A stretch of 64,000 nt of DNA from Allolobophora icterica (taxonomy: Eukaryota > Annelida > Clitellata > Crassiclitellata > Lumbricidae). Below the pieces are notes generated by a model. That model was not told the origin of the DNA, did not search any database, and was given only the letters and a program-made list of their open reading frames with translations. Location of the stretch: assembly GCA_963556255.1 (NCBI GenBank), contig OY744608.1, positions 67,164,354 to 67,228,353 on the forward strand, given 5' to 3'. Within the stretch, counting starts at the first letter, position 1. Each line of letters begins with the position of its first letter. A program made the translations under genes and the position numbers. Below are positions 54,690 to 64,000 of this stretch, piece by piece.

Positions 54690-55375
54690 AAGGTAGCGTC
54701 GACGTCAACGGCCCTGACAGCCGCAAGATGTCGTTAAACCATTGTAACAGAAATCTCCAATTAGACACCTTTAATAAGAGTGCACGTACCACAATATATA
54801 CTTACTGCCTTACATTGAACAGAATTGGATCAGCTGGTTCCAGTCAACCCAAGGTCGACGTCAACGGCTCTGGCAGCCATAAGTCGTCGTTAAACAATGG
54901 TAACTACTACCCCTTTTAATCGGGTAGTGCCAGTCCAAAGGGTAGACAAAGCAGGAGGGCGACGTTAATGAAGCATCGTTAAACAACAGCTATGTACCTG
55001 CTGAACGTAAATTAAATAAGGTAAGGTGGACGTCAACGGCTCCGGCAACCACATGATGTCGCTAAATACTCTACATTACAAAACCGTGCTCTTGTTAAAC
55101 ACCTTTAAAACACTTTCAACCGATGCTATATACTGACCCTTCGCGTTATATTGTAACTCTGTCAGTACCCTTCATGTGGTAATGCCAGTCCCAAGCGTTG
55201 ACAAAGGAGGAGGGCGACGCTAAGAAGCATAGTTCTGACACAACGTCGGTACACGGAAACTACCTACCTAGCTCCGCCATTGTCGTGTGCTAGGGGAGTG
55301 CTAGTCTGAAGCGTGGTTAGAAGGGGAGGGCAAGGCTAATCGTTATGACTCAGCGTCGTTAAACAGAAACTGATT
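54690..55375. repeat. Repeat C copies (end of cluster)
   Basis: Repeated CGACGTCAACGGCCCTGACA, CCGCAAGATGTCGTTAAACC, TTAGACACCTTTAATAAGAG and GGAGGGCGACGCTAAGAAGC occur. At least four units are in tandem-like order. Confidence 0.82.
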
Positions 55376-55640
55376 GAAGCTGATTGGCTGTGGGTTGGTC
55401 GTGAGGGTTTTTATCGCTGAGAAGGTTGATTGGAGAGGATTCTGTGTTGGTCCGTTGCGTGACCGAAGGATTCTAAATTTAGATTGTGGGTGGGCGACGC
55501 AGAGAAAGGAGGCTGCTGCTGAGGCGGTTAATTGGCATCGAATAATTATGTCACATCTAGGACACACTGGACGGACGATGCCTGTTGATGGGAGGGAGTC
55601 TGCGTTCAATATCCTAACAGTGACTGTGCAGATCTCTTGA
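55376..55640. other. Unique segment with open frames on both strands
   Basis: 88- and 101-codon frames overlap on opposite strands. Neither has recognisable motifs, splice sites or biased codon use, so I do not call a gene. Confidence 0.35.
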
Positions 55641-55901
55641 TGTCTCACTCTCTCTATGTCTGTCTCTGGTTGGCTGTTTTCTTCTCTGTATGTGTGTGTG
55701 TTCCCGTGTCTATCTGGTTCTCTTTATCTCTTTGTGTGTTTGTGTAGGTGTGTTAGGGCCTCTATCTTTCTATGTTTCTCTAACTATCTCTCTCACTATC
55801 TTTTTGTCACTATCGCTCTCTCCCTATGTCCCTCTGTGTCTCACTATCTGTCTCTGTCTCACTGTCTCTCTGTCTCTCTCTCTGTTTCTGTCTGTCAAGT
55901 C

Positions 55902-55942
<41 letters not shown>

Positions 55943-55965
55943 GACTCTGTCTTTCTCTCTCTGGC
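55641..55965. repeat. (TCTG)n/(TC)n microsatellite
   Basis: This is an interrupted TCTCTGTCTG array; its ORFs are artefacts. Confidence 0.94.
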
Positions 55966-56212
55966 AGTCGAGATAATGGGTAATTGGGTGGAGCACGCAA
56001 TTCTCTTGTTATGCATTGGGTTTTTTTCAGTTTTTCCCGGCGTATTAAGTAGGTTTATTGAACGACGGATGGGGGCGGCCTTTGGGTCGTTTAGATTCCC
56101 TTCCTGGTTGTGCGTCGGTTTCAGGGTAGGCCTCGCCTGAAGCGGTACCAACATGGGGTACCTTGAATAAAAAGGAAGGGGAGAAGGACGGAGATGGGAA
56201 AGGAGTGTGGAA

Positions 56213-56257
56213 GGCCCTCCGAGATTTGGGGTGGGGGGCCCCAAATCTCGGAGGGCC
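56213..56257. repeat. Perfect 19-bp palindrome with 7-nt loop
   Basis: GGCCCTCCGAGATTTGGGG at 56213-56231 is followed by its exact complement at 56239-56257. Related GGGCCCCCACAAATCTTTGC occurs at about 56608-56628, which hints at a hAT or other MITE end, but no boundary is clear. Confidence 0.85.
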
Positions 56258-56785
56258 CCAAACGAAGGAAAATATATTTTTTTCAATTATAAAATTATCC
56301 AGTACAATTTGTGATGAATTTATCACAATAATAGGGACAATTTAAGAGCTCAGTTTACCAAGAAGTAAAATGGCCAGGTATTGATTGTTAATTCAACACC
56401 CGATGTCAGTTTTTTTAAATAAAATCATGAAATCAAATAACTTCATAGCGCTTGAAAATAGTTATTGTATACTAATCATAATTACAGTGACAGTGTCAAT
56501 AACACTCTCAAAAGCGACTTTAAGTGCAACTTCATGGGTTCTTGCACAACAGCACATGATAGACTAAACACCATCGGAATCTCAGACTCTCAGTCTACAA
56601 GTTCAGAAGGGCCCCCACAAATCTTTGCGCCTAGGGTCCCGTTTTCTTTAAACGCGCATCTGATCAATCGATGGCACACCAACCACAAGTTGTAATCAGG
56701 TAAATATACAGAAGATCAGTCCGTAAGACAACTCTAGAGGCAGCCTATGATGGATAAGCAGTTCGAAAGAGGTAAGTTTTAAGTT
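56258..56785. other. AT-rich unique segment
   Basis: No gene is seen. 56640-56760 resembles 28660-28760 (TGGCACACC, CAGAAGACCAGTCCGTAAGA-like), so an interspersed element is shared in inverted orientation. Confidence 0.4.
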
Positions 56786-57170
56786 GATAATGAAATGACA
56801 CAAGCGACTGGAGAGAAATGTTAGGAGAATGGACAGATACAGGGAGAGTTATGTTAAGCAGAATGGACAGATATACAGGGAGAGAAATGTTGAGCGGAAT
56901 GAGCAGATAGAGAGAGAGAAATGTTAAACAGAACGGACAGATAAAGGGAGATCATTTAATTGTGAAGCAGAACGGACAGGAACAGGGAGAGAAATGTTAA
57001 GGAGAATGGACAGATACAGGGAGAGAAATGTTAAGGAGAACGGACAGATACAGGGAGAGAAATGTTAAGGAGAATGGACAGATACAGGGAGAGAAATGTT
57101 AAGGAGAACGGACAGATACAGGGAGAGAAATGTTAAGGAGAACGGACATATACAGGGAGAGAGAGTTCCA
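56786..57170. repeat. 34-bp minisatellite
   Basis: GAGAACGGACAGATACAGGG then AGAGAAATGTTAAG recurs about eleven times and is cleanest at 56980-57160. Confidence 0.95.
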
Positions 57171-57324
57171 AAAAGTAGGTCCAGCAACCGAAGGAGCATC
57201 GTTCGTTCATGAAGAACGGTTCTAGTGTTAGTTTTATGATCAGATAATGACAATCAGATGCGCTCGTTGAATAGTCATTAATTACTCAGAGGAATAAGGA
57301 TGGATTATAAGTACTGTCGAGTCT

Positions 57325-57580
57325 AGTTTAAGGCTCTTTTCCTCCTTCTTCTTCTTGTTCATGATCTTGTTCTTGTTGTTCATGTTCTTCTTCTTTCTCT
57401 TCTTGTTATTATTGTTCTTGTTCTTGTTGTCCTCCACCTCTTCATTCTCCTTCACCGGAAGCTTTAATGAAACCGTTTCTATAAATATCTTTCTGTCATT
57501 GCAAGGATTCGAAACCCAGACCTCTGTTTTAACAGTCCAGTGCACTAACCACTAAACCACTGCAAACGCCTACACGGTGG
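57325..57580 (-). repeat. (CTT)n-like tract and SINE family 2 head
   Basis: 57330-57440 is TTCTTGTTCTTGTTG-rich. At 57500-57570 a minus-strand SINE family 2 head is visible (TTCGAAACCCAGACC, CACTAACCACTAAACCACTG). Confidence 0.75.
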
Positions 57581-57857
57581 ATCCTCATGCATTCCTTTAA
57601 CGCACAGTTGATGCTGTATGATTTTGATTGACGCTATATAAATAGAGTAATCAATATGATAAACATTTTTCTTGTATGGCCATGCCTTGCCTCATACTGC
57701 CACATTATATTGCCATGTTTTGGTGTTTTTTTAATGCATAGACTTTTATTGCCATGCCCTACGGGTCTATATTATATTGCCACATTGCATCTCATTACTG
57801 CCACCTTTTCGTCACATATTGCCTTTGTGTGGTACCAAAATGCGCTATATTAAGTGT
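57581..57857. repeat. Degenerate ATATTGCCA repeat
   Basis: TATATTGCCATG and CATATTGCC units recur irregularly. The same motif resumes at 59195-59330 after the hAT element, so the element landed inside this array. Confidence 0.75.
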
Positions 57858-57865
57858 CCTCATAT

Positions 57866-59063
57866 TAGGGACCTGCGAATCACAAATTTTAAGTCGAATC
57901 GAATCTCGAATCGAATCGGGGGTAAAGATTCGAATTCGAATCGAATCTCGAATCGAATCAGCGGGTACCAGTTTGATTTTCATGAAGCTTGATTTCACAG
58001 GCGTACCACAGTATCAAATATCAATGTATCAATAACTTTTCTGCAGTTTCAAATCAATTAAACTAACATTAAGCTAATTAATAGAATTAAAAATAATTTA
58101 TTAGTTAAGAAGTAAGTAAGTATATTTTTATTGTACCAACTGCATAACCGCACTTTGTGTAGGCCTACATACATCTAAGCAGAGTATAACCAGATCTAGA
58201 GCGCCTCTTTTGAGGCGATCGATCGATTACTCTCATTGGTCGCTCGTCCTGCAAAGGCCTAAGCGTAATTTGTGGGTGGTACGAGGGGTACCCGTAGCCC
58301 CACTTTTTGGACTGGGGTACCGTACCACCCACATTTTGAACAATGTCATCAATATTATTTTTATTATTTTGCCTTCCCAGAGATCGCAGTCGCCGCCTTG
58401 CTTCGTGTATATAAGAAATTGGCACACCCGTCCCTGGGCAAACCTACGGGCGAGCGGTTAATCGCTCACCTAGCCGAAGGCGTTGCACCGTCGGTCGTCG
58501 CTCGATGAGTTTAAATTAAACTCTAGGACGATAGACAGAACTGGAGCCAGACCATTATTTTATTACTGCTGAGTGATCACTCTAATTTCGTACAATATGA
58601 TTGGCCATAACAACACGGTCGACACCTCACGCCGCGTGACATCATTCGTAAAGTTACTAATTATATGCAGGTATACGAATACGATACACAAAATACACTG
58701 TACACAAAAGCTCTAGAGGTCGACCTCGCATCGCTTGCCTACTCAATCGAACGCGATCGATTTTCTAACCGCCCACCATTTTCAAATGGGAAGCTCTGAG
58801 TATAACATTCTAATTATAAACCCTTTTCTTGCCAGAGGGTTTGCTGTTGTCGCGTGCCGTTGTTGCACGCAGAAATTCAACAACCAATCAACATGCAGTA
58901 AACAATTAAAACAATTAGTTTTCAACAAAGTGCGTCAAGGGATAATGATTTTCTCCGAAAAACGATTCGAACTTTTTCGAATCATGACATCATTTTCGAA
59001 TCGAATCGAATACCGCCGCCCGATTCGTTTTCGAATCGAATATCGAAGCTTCGCAGGTCCCTA
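57866..59063. mobile_element. 1.2-kb non-autonomous hAT element
   Basis: It starts TAGGGACCTGCGAA and ends TTCGCAGGTCCCTA, a perfect 14-bp TIR. The exact TSD CCTCATAT is at 57858-57865 and 59064-59071. Both subterminal zones are full of TCGAATCGAATC in opposing orientation. The interior holds a (AAGT)n-headed repeat at about 58105 and a nested second hAT MITE near 58257. Confidence 0.96.
58257..58400. mobile_element. Second copy of the 34835 hAT MITE, nested
   Basis: CCTAAGCGTAATTTGTGGGT, GGTACGAGGGGTACCCG and TGCCTTCCCAGAGATCGC align with 34835-34985. The right end could not be located, so this is a partial or diverged copy inside the larger hAT element. Confidence 0.8.
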
Positions 59064-59074
59064 CCTCATATACA

Positions 59075-59115
59075 TACACACATACATATATACATGCATG
59101 CATGCATGCATGCAT

Positions 59116-59146
<31 letters not shown>

Positions 59147-59345
59147 TACATACATACATACATACTTACATACATACATACATACATACATACATTGCCA
59201 CACACTTGCATCTTGATAAATATTGCCACACACTGTCTCATATTGCCACACTGTCTTCATTGCCTTGCATCATGTTATATTGCCATGCACCGTATGATTG
59301 CGCCATATCGCGTCAGATATTGCCACTCCATGTAATTTTTATAAG
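59075..59345. repeat. (CATA)n and ATATTGCCA repeats
   Basis: 59075-59195 is CATACATA with CATGCATG. From 59196 the ATATTGCCACAC array of 57581 resumes. Confidence 0.9.
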
Positions 59346-59524
59346 ACGCTGAGCGCCTTGAATGTGTTTAGTGTGTACCTGAAAGCATTGTTATACAAAC
59401 TTTGTTTACAATGTTATCGGACCTTCTTATTCTCACGATCTTTCTTCTAACAGAGATACTGTTTCAATCGATTCAGCTCAACATTGTTTATCTGGGTAAC
59501 TGAATTCGCGCTTCTTAAGATCAG

Positions 59525-60005
59525 AGGTGCTTGATAGCATAGTGGTTAGCATGCTGGACCATCAACTGAGAGGTCGGGGTACGAATCTCCATCAGGGCAG
59601 AAATTTGTGTCGAGGTTTATGCTCCACGTTCGCTCTTAACCAACTCGGCTACAATGAGTACACTGACCGTATACTGTCGGTGGGAAGATGAGACGGCGAG
59701 GAAGAGGACTGGCCACCCACCCTCATATGCCGAGGCTAAGAAAATGAAGTCGCTAATACATCATACCCATGGCTGCCTCATCCACCCTCATATGCCGAGG
59801 CTAAGAAAATGAAGTCGCTAATGCATCATACCATGGCTACCTCAGGACAAGCGTTAAGGGACTGCTTTTCTTCTGTATGTATACGTAGTGTAAGAAAGGG
59901 AGGATTGACCACCCGCCCTCATATGCCGAGGCTAAGAAAATAAAGTCGCTAATACATCGTACCCTTGACTGTCTCAGGGCTAGCTGAAGGGACTGCTTTT
60001 TAGAT
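59525..60005 (+). repeat. SINE family 2 with duplicated 3' ends
   Basis: The head is TAGCATAGTGGTTAGCATGC and the B box is decayed (GGGTACGAATCTCC). The 3' segment CTCATATGCCGAGGCTAAGA plus AAATGAAGTCGCTAAT occurs three times (about 59730, 59790 and 59920), so the tail was duplicated in place. Confidence 0.88.
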
Positions 60006-60359
60006 CAGGTCAATAACACTTCTAGTACTAGCTTTGGGAGGTGCTGGAAGGTGCTATCTGAGTGCTCTTTGCATTGCCATGTCTTCTCATGCATTGCCAG
60101 GAGCTTCGTCTCATGTTGCCATGTCTTCTATCGTATTGCCACGCCTGGTTTCATGTTGCCATGGCTTGTCACGCGTATTGGCATTTAGCGTTTCAGATCG
60201 CATGGATTTTCTGCCTCATCTGATATTATTGTTTGGTTCATCGCTTATCAGATGCCAGCCAGACAGACTGTGTGCACAGCTTCTGACGGATTATTGCTTT
60301 GCCTTGCCTGTAGTGTTGCTTGTCTAGCCTTGCGTTGCGTTGTCTTGCTCTGCCACTGA
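60006..60359. other. Unique/TTGCCATG-rich segment
   Basis: ATTGCCATGTCTTCT and GTTGCCATG recur, related to the ATATTGCCA array. No gene. Confidence 0.45.
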
Positions 60360-61385
60360 GGCTTGATTTGCGTTGCCTTTCTTTGCCTTTTCTTTTCTTG
60401 CCTTTCCTTTCCTTGCCATTTCTTGGCTTTCCTTGCCTTCATTGCCTTTCCTTTTCTTGCCTTTCCTTGGCTTGGCTTTCCTTTCCTATTTTTGACTTCC
60501 TTTGACTTTTCTTTCCTTTTCTTGCCTTTTCTTGTCTTTCCCCTTTTCTTGGCTTGTCTTACCTTTCCTTGCCTCTCCTTGCCTTTCCTTGCTGTTCCTT
60601 TCCTTTTCTTGGCTTTCCTTTCCCTTCCTTGCCTTTTCTTGGCTTTCCTTTCCTAACCTTTTCTTGGCTTTCCTTGCCTTTTCTTGGCTTTCCTTGCCTT
60701 TTCTTGGCTTTCCTTGCCTTTTCTTGGCTTTCCTTGCCTTTTCTTGGCTTTCCTTGCCTTTTCTTGGCTTTCCTTTCCCTTCCTTGCCTTTTCTTGGCTT
60801 TCCTTTTCTTTTCCTTGCCTTTTCTTAGCTTTCCTTGCCTTTCCTTTCCTTCCTTGCCTTTTCTTGGATTTCCTTTCCCTTCCTTTCCTTTCCTTCCTTG
60901 CCTTTTCTTGGCTTTCCTTTCCTTTCCTTTCCTTGCCTTTTCTTGGCTTTCCTTGTCTTTTCTTGGCTTTCCTTTCCCTTCCTTGCCTTTTCTTGGCTTC
61001 CTTTACCTTTCCTTGCCTTTTCTTGGCTTTCCTTGCCTTTCCTTTCCCTTCCTTTCCTTCCTTGCCTTTTCTTGGCTTTCCCTTCCTTTCATTTCCTTTT
61101 CATGGCTTTCCTTTTCTTGGCTTTCTTTCCTTGCCTTTCTTTGCCTTTTCTTGGCTTTCCTTTTCTTGGCTTTCTTTCTTTGCCTTTCTTTGCCTTTTCT
61201 TGGCTTTCCTTTTCTTGGCTTTCTTTCCTTGCCTTTCTTTGCCTTTTCTTGGCTTTCCTTTTCTTGGCTTTCTTTCCTTGCCTTTCTTTGCCTTTTCTTG
61301 GCTTTCCTTTTCTTGGCTTTCTTTCCTTGCCTTTCTTTGCCTTTTCTTGGCTTTCCTTGCCTTGCCTTTCCTTGCCTGTGGTGTT
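60360..61385. repeat. 20-bp minisatellite CCTTGCCTTTTCTTGGCTTT
   Basis: About fifty variants occur, with higher-order units such as CTTTCCTTTTCTTGGCTTTC near 61100-61340. It is open in all three + frames and encodes Phe/Leu/Ser-rich pseudo-membrane proteins up to 284 codons. These are artefacts. Confidence 0.97.
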
Positions 61386-62278
61386 CTTTGCCTTGTTTTA
61401 GGATATAAACATAATCTGTGGATCTCGTACCAGTAGGACCAGATGCTGACCTGGGCTGGCGGTTGTGGTGGCTGTCTTATTGACCCAGAGTCGGGACATC
61501 CTGGCGTCTAAGTAAACACAGTTCCGTCCGTCTGGTCGGATTTATTAGGCGCCCGACTGAGACGCTGGGTTCGTTTTTTCAGCCTCTTCCGATATCAGGG
61601 GATCTCTTTCAGTGCTGAAGGGCAGTCTTTGAACTTCGGAAGATGTCTGTTGTGAAATTTAAAGTGGTTTCGTCAGAATTCAGAAGAGGTTGATTGAGAA
61701 TTCAGGAGTGGCCAGTTCTGCCCCTCGCCGCCTGTTGAAACCGAGCTCTTGAAGTGTTTCTTTCATGGTCATGTTTTGAATCTGCGAGCTCTGGGTTGTC
61801 CTTCCATCACGTTAACCAATAGGCTCTAACCGTTCTAACGCCATCTTCTGTTTTGAGAAGAGACCTCTCGAAGAACGGTAGATCCCAGAAAACGCAACCT
61901 CTCTCTCGCAGTCACCACAGACCCGATTTGGGATTTGTTTTTCCTTCATGGTGTTTTCCAGAGATGTTTTATTAGTCAGAAATGTCTGTTGAAGCCGTAT
62001 TATGGAGGCTATTTGAGCAAGGGGTGATTTAGATAAGGGTGGCAGTCATTGGCAGTCCTCCCTTTGCCCCGCAGTGGCAGTCTGGGGGTCGGTCGCTGCG
62101 CTGGATGGATCGGGGTGCGCTCAGAGCAAATACCGACCGGTGTGGCTGGAACACTAAATCTGCCACGATCGAGTGTGGGATGTTGGGAAGTCACTCGTGT
62201 TCTGTTTATCGGTCCTTCTGCTGGTGCTGGGCAAATTCCCTGGACATCTCAGGACTTGTCATTTACTTCTCATAGCGC
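61386..62278. other. Unique region, no gene called
   Basis: This is the longest non-repetitive stretch in the right third. A pyrimidine-rich TTTTTCCTTCATGGTGTTTTCCAG at about 61939-61962 is a good acceptor-like site. The frame after it (RCFISQKCLLKPYYGGYLSK) is 22 codons and then stops. Overlapping 78- and 100-codon frames at 62039-62351 lack motifs. It may contain a non-coding or terminal exon of the gene starting at 52341. That is a guess. Confidence 0.3.
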
Positions 62279-62610
62279 TGGTGCAATTGTAAGGTTGTAT
62301 AATTATAGTTTTTGTAATTGTAATTGTAAACATAAGGTTGTGGAATTATAACTTATGTAATTGTAATTGTAAATGAGATGCAATTGTAATTGTAAACATA
62401 AGGTTGTATAATTATAATTTATGTAATTGTAATTAGTAACATAAGGTTGTGTAATTATAACTTATGTAATTGCAATTGTAATTGTAAACATAAGTTTGTG
62501 TAATTATAACTTATGTAATTGTAATTGTATATGTAAACTGTAAAGTTGTGCAATTATAATTACTGTAATTAGGAATTGTAAACCTAAGTTTATGTAATTA
62601 TATTTCGTAA
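62279..62610. repeat. ~45-bp AT-rich minisatellite
   Basis: ATAAGGTTGTGTAATTATAA then CTTATGTAATTGTAATTGTA units occur, about six copies, with internal TAATTATA palindromes. Confidence 0.92.
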
Positions 62611-62699
62611 TCTTGAAATTTCTAAAGCGCAACGTAGCAGCTGAGCGCAGAAAGACAGAAACAGTTCTTCAAACAAAACGTATGAGACTCTCAGTATGC

Positions 62700-62868
62700 T
62701 CTGAATTAAAACACTTGTTAATGACCAAGCGTCAATGGCGCTTATCAATTTTCAGTGAAGGACTTGCTCAAGGTCCCTAGTAACCATCTCATGGGAGGAC
62801 GATCGAACCCGTACCCTCCGCGTTACAAGGTGAGCGATCTTACCAATCGGCTACCGTGTCCCATGCGC
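62700..62868 (-). repeat. SINE family 1
   Basis: This contains GAAGGACTTGCTCAAGGTCC, the inverted B box CGATCGAACCCGTACC and an inverted A box ending near 62862. Confidence 0.87.
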
Positions 62869-63084
62869 CTATGGGTGTTCTGGTGACGAAGGGTTAATGA
62901 GAGCGGAAGTGACGCAATTAGATTCCGGTTGGATAAGCAGCCGATGGAAACCTTAGCCTTCAACTCTTAAATGAATGTATCGAGCAGACCCGGTGACCTA
63001 TTATACGTTTCCAATGTCAAGAGTCTCAGAATCTGATACGCGAATCGTGTGCTTGTATGTATGACTGGTCACGATGATCAGATT

Positions 63085-63165
63085 TTGTGATACATATGAT
63101 ATATATATATATATATGCATATATATACATATATACATATGTATATATATATATATATACACAGA
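63085..63165. repeat. (TA)n microsatellite
   Basis: ATATATAT with CATATATACA interruptions. Confidence 0.95.
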
Positions 63166-63194
63166 GACAGAGAGTGAGCGTGCGAGAGTGTCTT

Positions 63195-63372
63195 GTAACA
63201 CAGAACGCGAGACAGCCTTGTAACGTGGAGAGTAGCTGGGTTCGATCCTCCTCCCCAAGACGGTTACTGAGTAGGGACCTTGAGCAGGTCCTGTACTCAC
63301 AATTACTCAGCACCACGCATTGATGTTTTAGTCATTAGATAGTGGCGCTTAAGAAATGTGTAATGACAATAT
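63195..63372 (+). repeat. SINE family 1
   Basis: This has B box GGGTTCGATCCTCCTC, GGACCTTGAGCAGGTCCTG and TTAGATAGTGGCGCTTAAG, followed by an (AT)n tract to about 63425. The head is truncated by about 20 bases. Confidence 0.87.
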
Positions 63373-63479
63373 ATATATATATATATATATAAGGATTATA
63401 ATGTATGTATATATATATATATATTCTTGGGTTTTCAACCTATGTATATGTTATATAAATGTGGGTTAAAAAGCATAAT

Positions 63480-63580
63480 TGTAAATTTTTATAGCACCTG
63501 TCCAGCCCTGATGGATATTCGAACCTCCGACACCTGAGTTGATTATCCAGCATGCTAACCATTTAACCGTCACATGCCAC
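63480..63580 (-). repeat. SINE family 2 head fragment
   Basis: ATTCGAACCTCCGACACC (inverted B box) and CATGCTAACCATTTAACCG (inverted A box). Confidence 0.7.
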
Positions 63581-63599
63581 GAATACATAATATTCAAAA

Positions 63600-63900
63600 T
63601 ACAACATATATATATTTATATATGTTGTATATATGCATATATGTTATATATATTTGTATATATTTACATATATGTTTCTGTGCTGAGAGTGCCTCTGAAT
63701 AGTTATTTTGCGAGAGGCGCTTTATAAATTTCTAGATACAATACAAAGATACAATGTATATATATATACATATATATATATGTTGTATATATATACATAT
63801 ATGTTATATGTATGTTGTATATATATATATAAGCATATATGCTATATATATGTTGTATATATACATATATATTATATGTAATATGGTATATACATATGCA
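63600..63900. repeat. (TA)n with TATATGTTGTATA units
   Basis: This AT-rich array is interrupted by a GCGAGAGGCGCTTTATAAAT repeat piece at about 63710-63730. Confidence 0.93.
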
Positions 63901-64000
63901 CTCGGCACACACACGCACACACAGTATACTTAGCTTTGCATAGCCCTTTATAACCTGATTACATCTTTGGGGTGCACGGTGCACCAGCGGTTGATACTGT

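Noticed and set aside
55343..55648. 88- and 101-codon overlapping ORFs
   Set aside because: Opposite-strand overlap, no motif, no splice signals.
60554..61436. 284-codon Phe/Leu/Ser ORF resembling a membrane protein
   Set aside because: It lies wholly in a 20-bp minisatellite, and all three frames are open with the same composition.

Overview
This is animal nuclear DNA. It has GT-AG introns, tRNA-derived SINEs, hAT and mariner transposons and very heavy microsatellite content. The repeat content suggests a marine invertebrate, but the phylum cannot be fixed from the sequence alone. There is no sign of bacterial, organellar or viral sequence.

The one clearly identifiable gene is a KIF26-type (kinesin-11 family, vertebrate KIF26A/KIF26B, worm VAB-8) divergent kinesin on the + strand. 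I reconstruct 17 coding exons from 2208 to 32046. Every splice phase is compatible, and the joined frame encodes about 2,052 residues, close to the size I recall for vertebrate KIF26 proteins. The N-terminal third (exons 1-6) carries CxxC modules. Exons 7-13 encode the motor domain at about residues 599-947. Exon 14 (2.86 kb) encodes a long Ser-rich tail, and exons 15-17 encode a basic coiled-coil C terminus ending in NIC. The motor keeps a P-loop GKT, but its switch I, switch II and L12/alpha5 motifs are eroded, as expected for a microtubule-binding, poorly hydrolysing kinesin.

From 32 to 64 kb there is no long coding gene. I propose one further gene start on the + strand. A promoter-like region with a palindromic NRF1-type site lies at about 35.7 kb, with a candidate non-coding first exon ending at 35972. 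A second exon (52073-52424) holds an ATG and 28 codons before a good donor. The rest of that gene would lie beyond the window or in exons I cannot see.

The remaining sequence is repeats. At least fourteen non-autonomous hAT-like insertions can be delimited, most by matching terminal inverted repeats and 8-bp target-site duplications (seven exact or near-exact pairs were checked base by base and several more are degenerate). Many are nested in SINEs or in one another. There are three SINE families, one mariner remnant, an unclassified interspersed family ('Repeat C') concentrated at 43.6-55.4 kb, and dozens of mini- and microsatellites. Most long open frames outside kif26 are translations of these simple repeats.

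The observations most worth following up concern RNA structure and splicing in kif26: a ~185-bp inverted repeat flanking exon 4, exon starts that regenerate donor-like sequence, and a fourfold tandem copy of the exon-13 donor. The hAT element at 18056-18985, whose interior is a 33-bp tandem array, is also notable.
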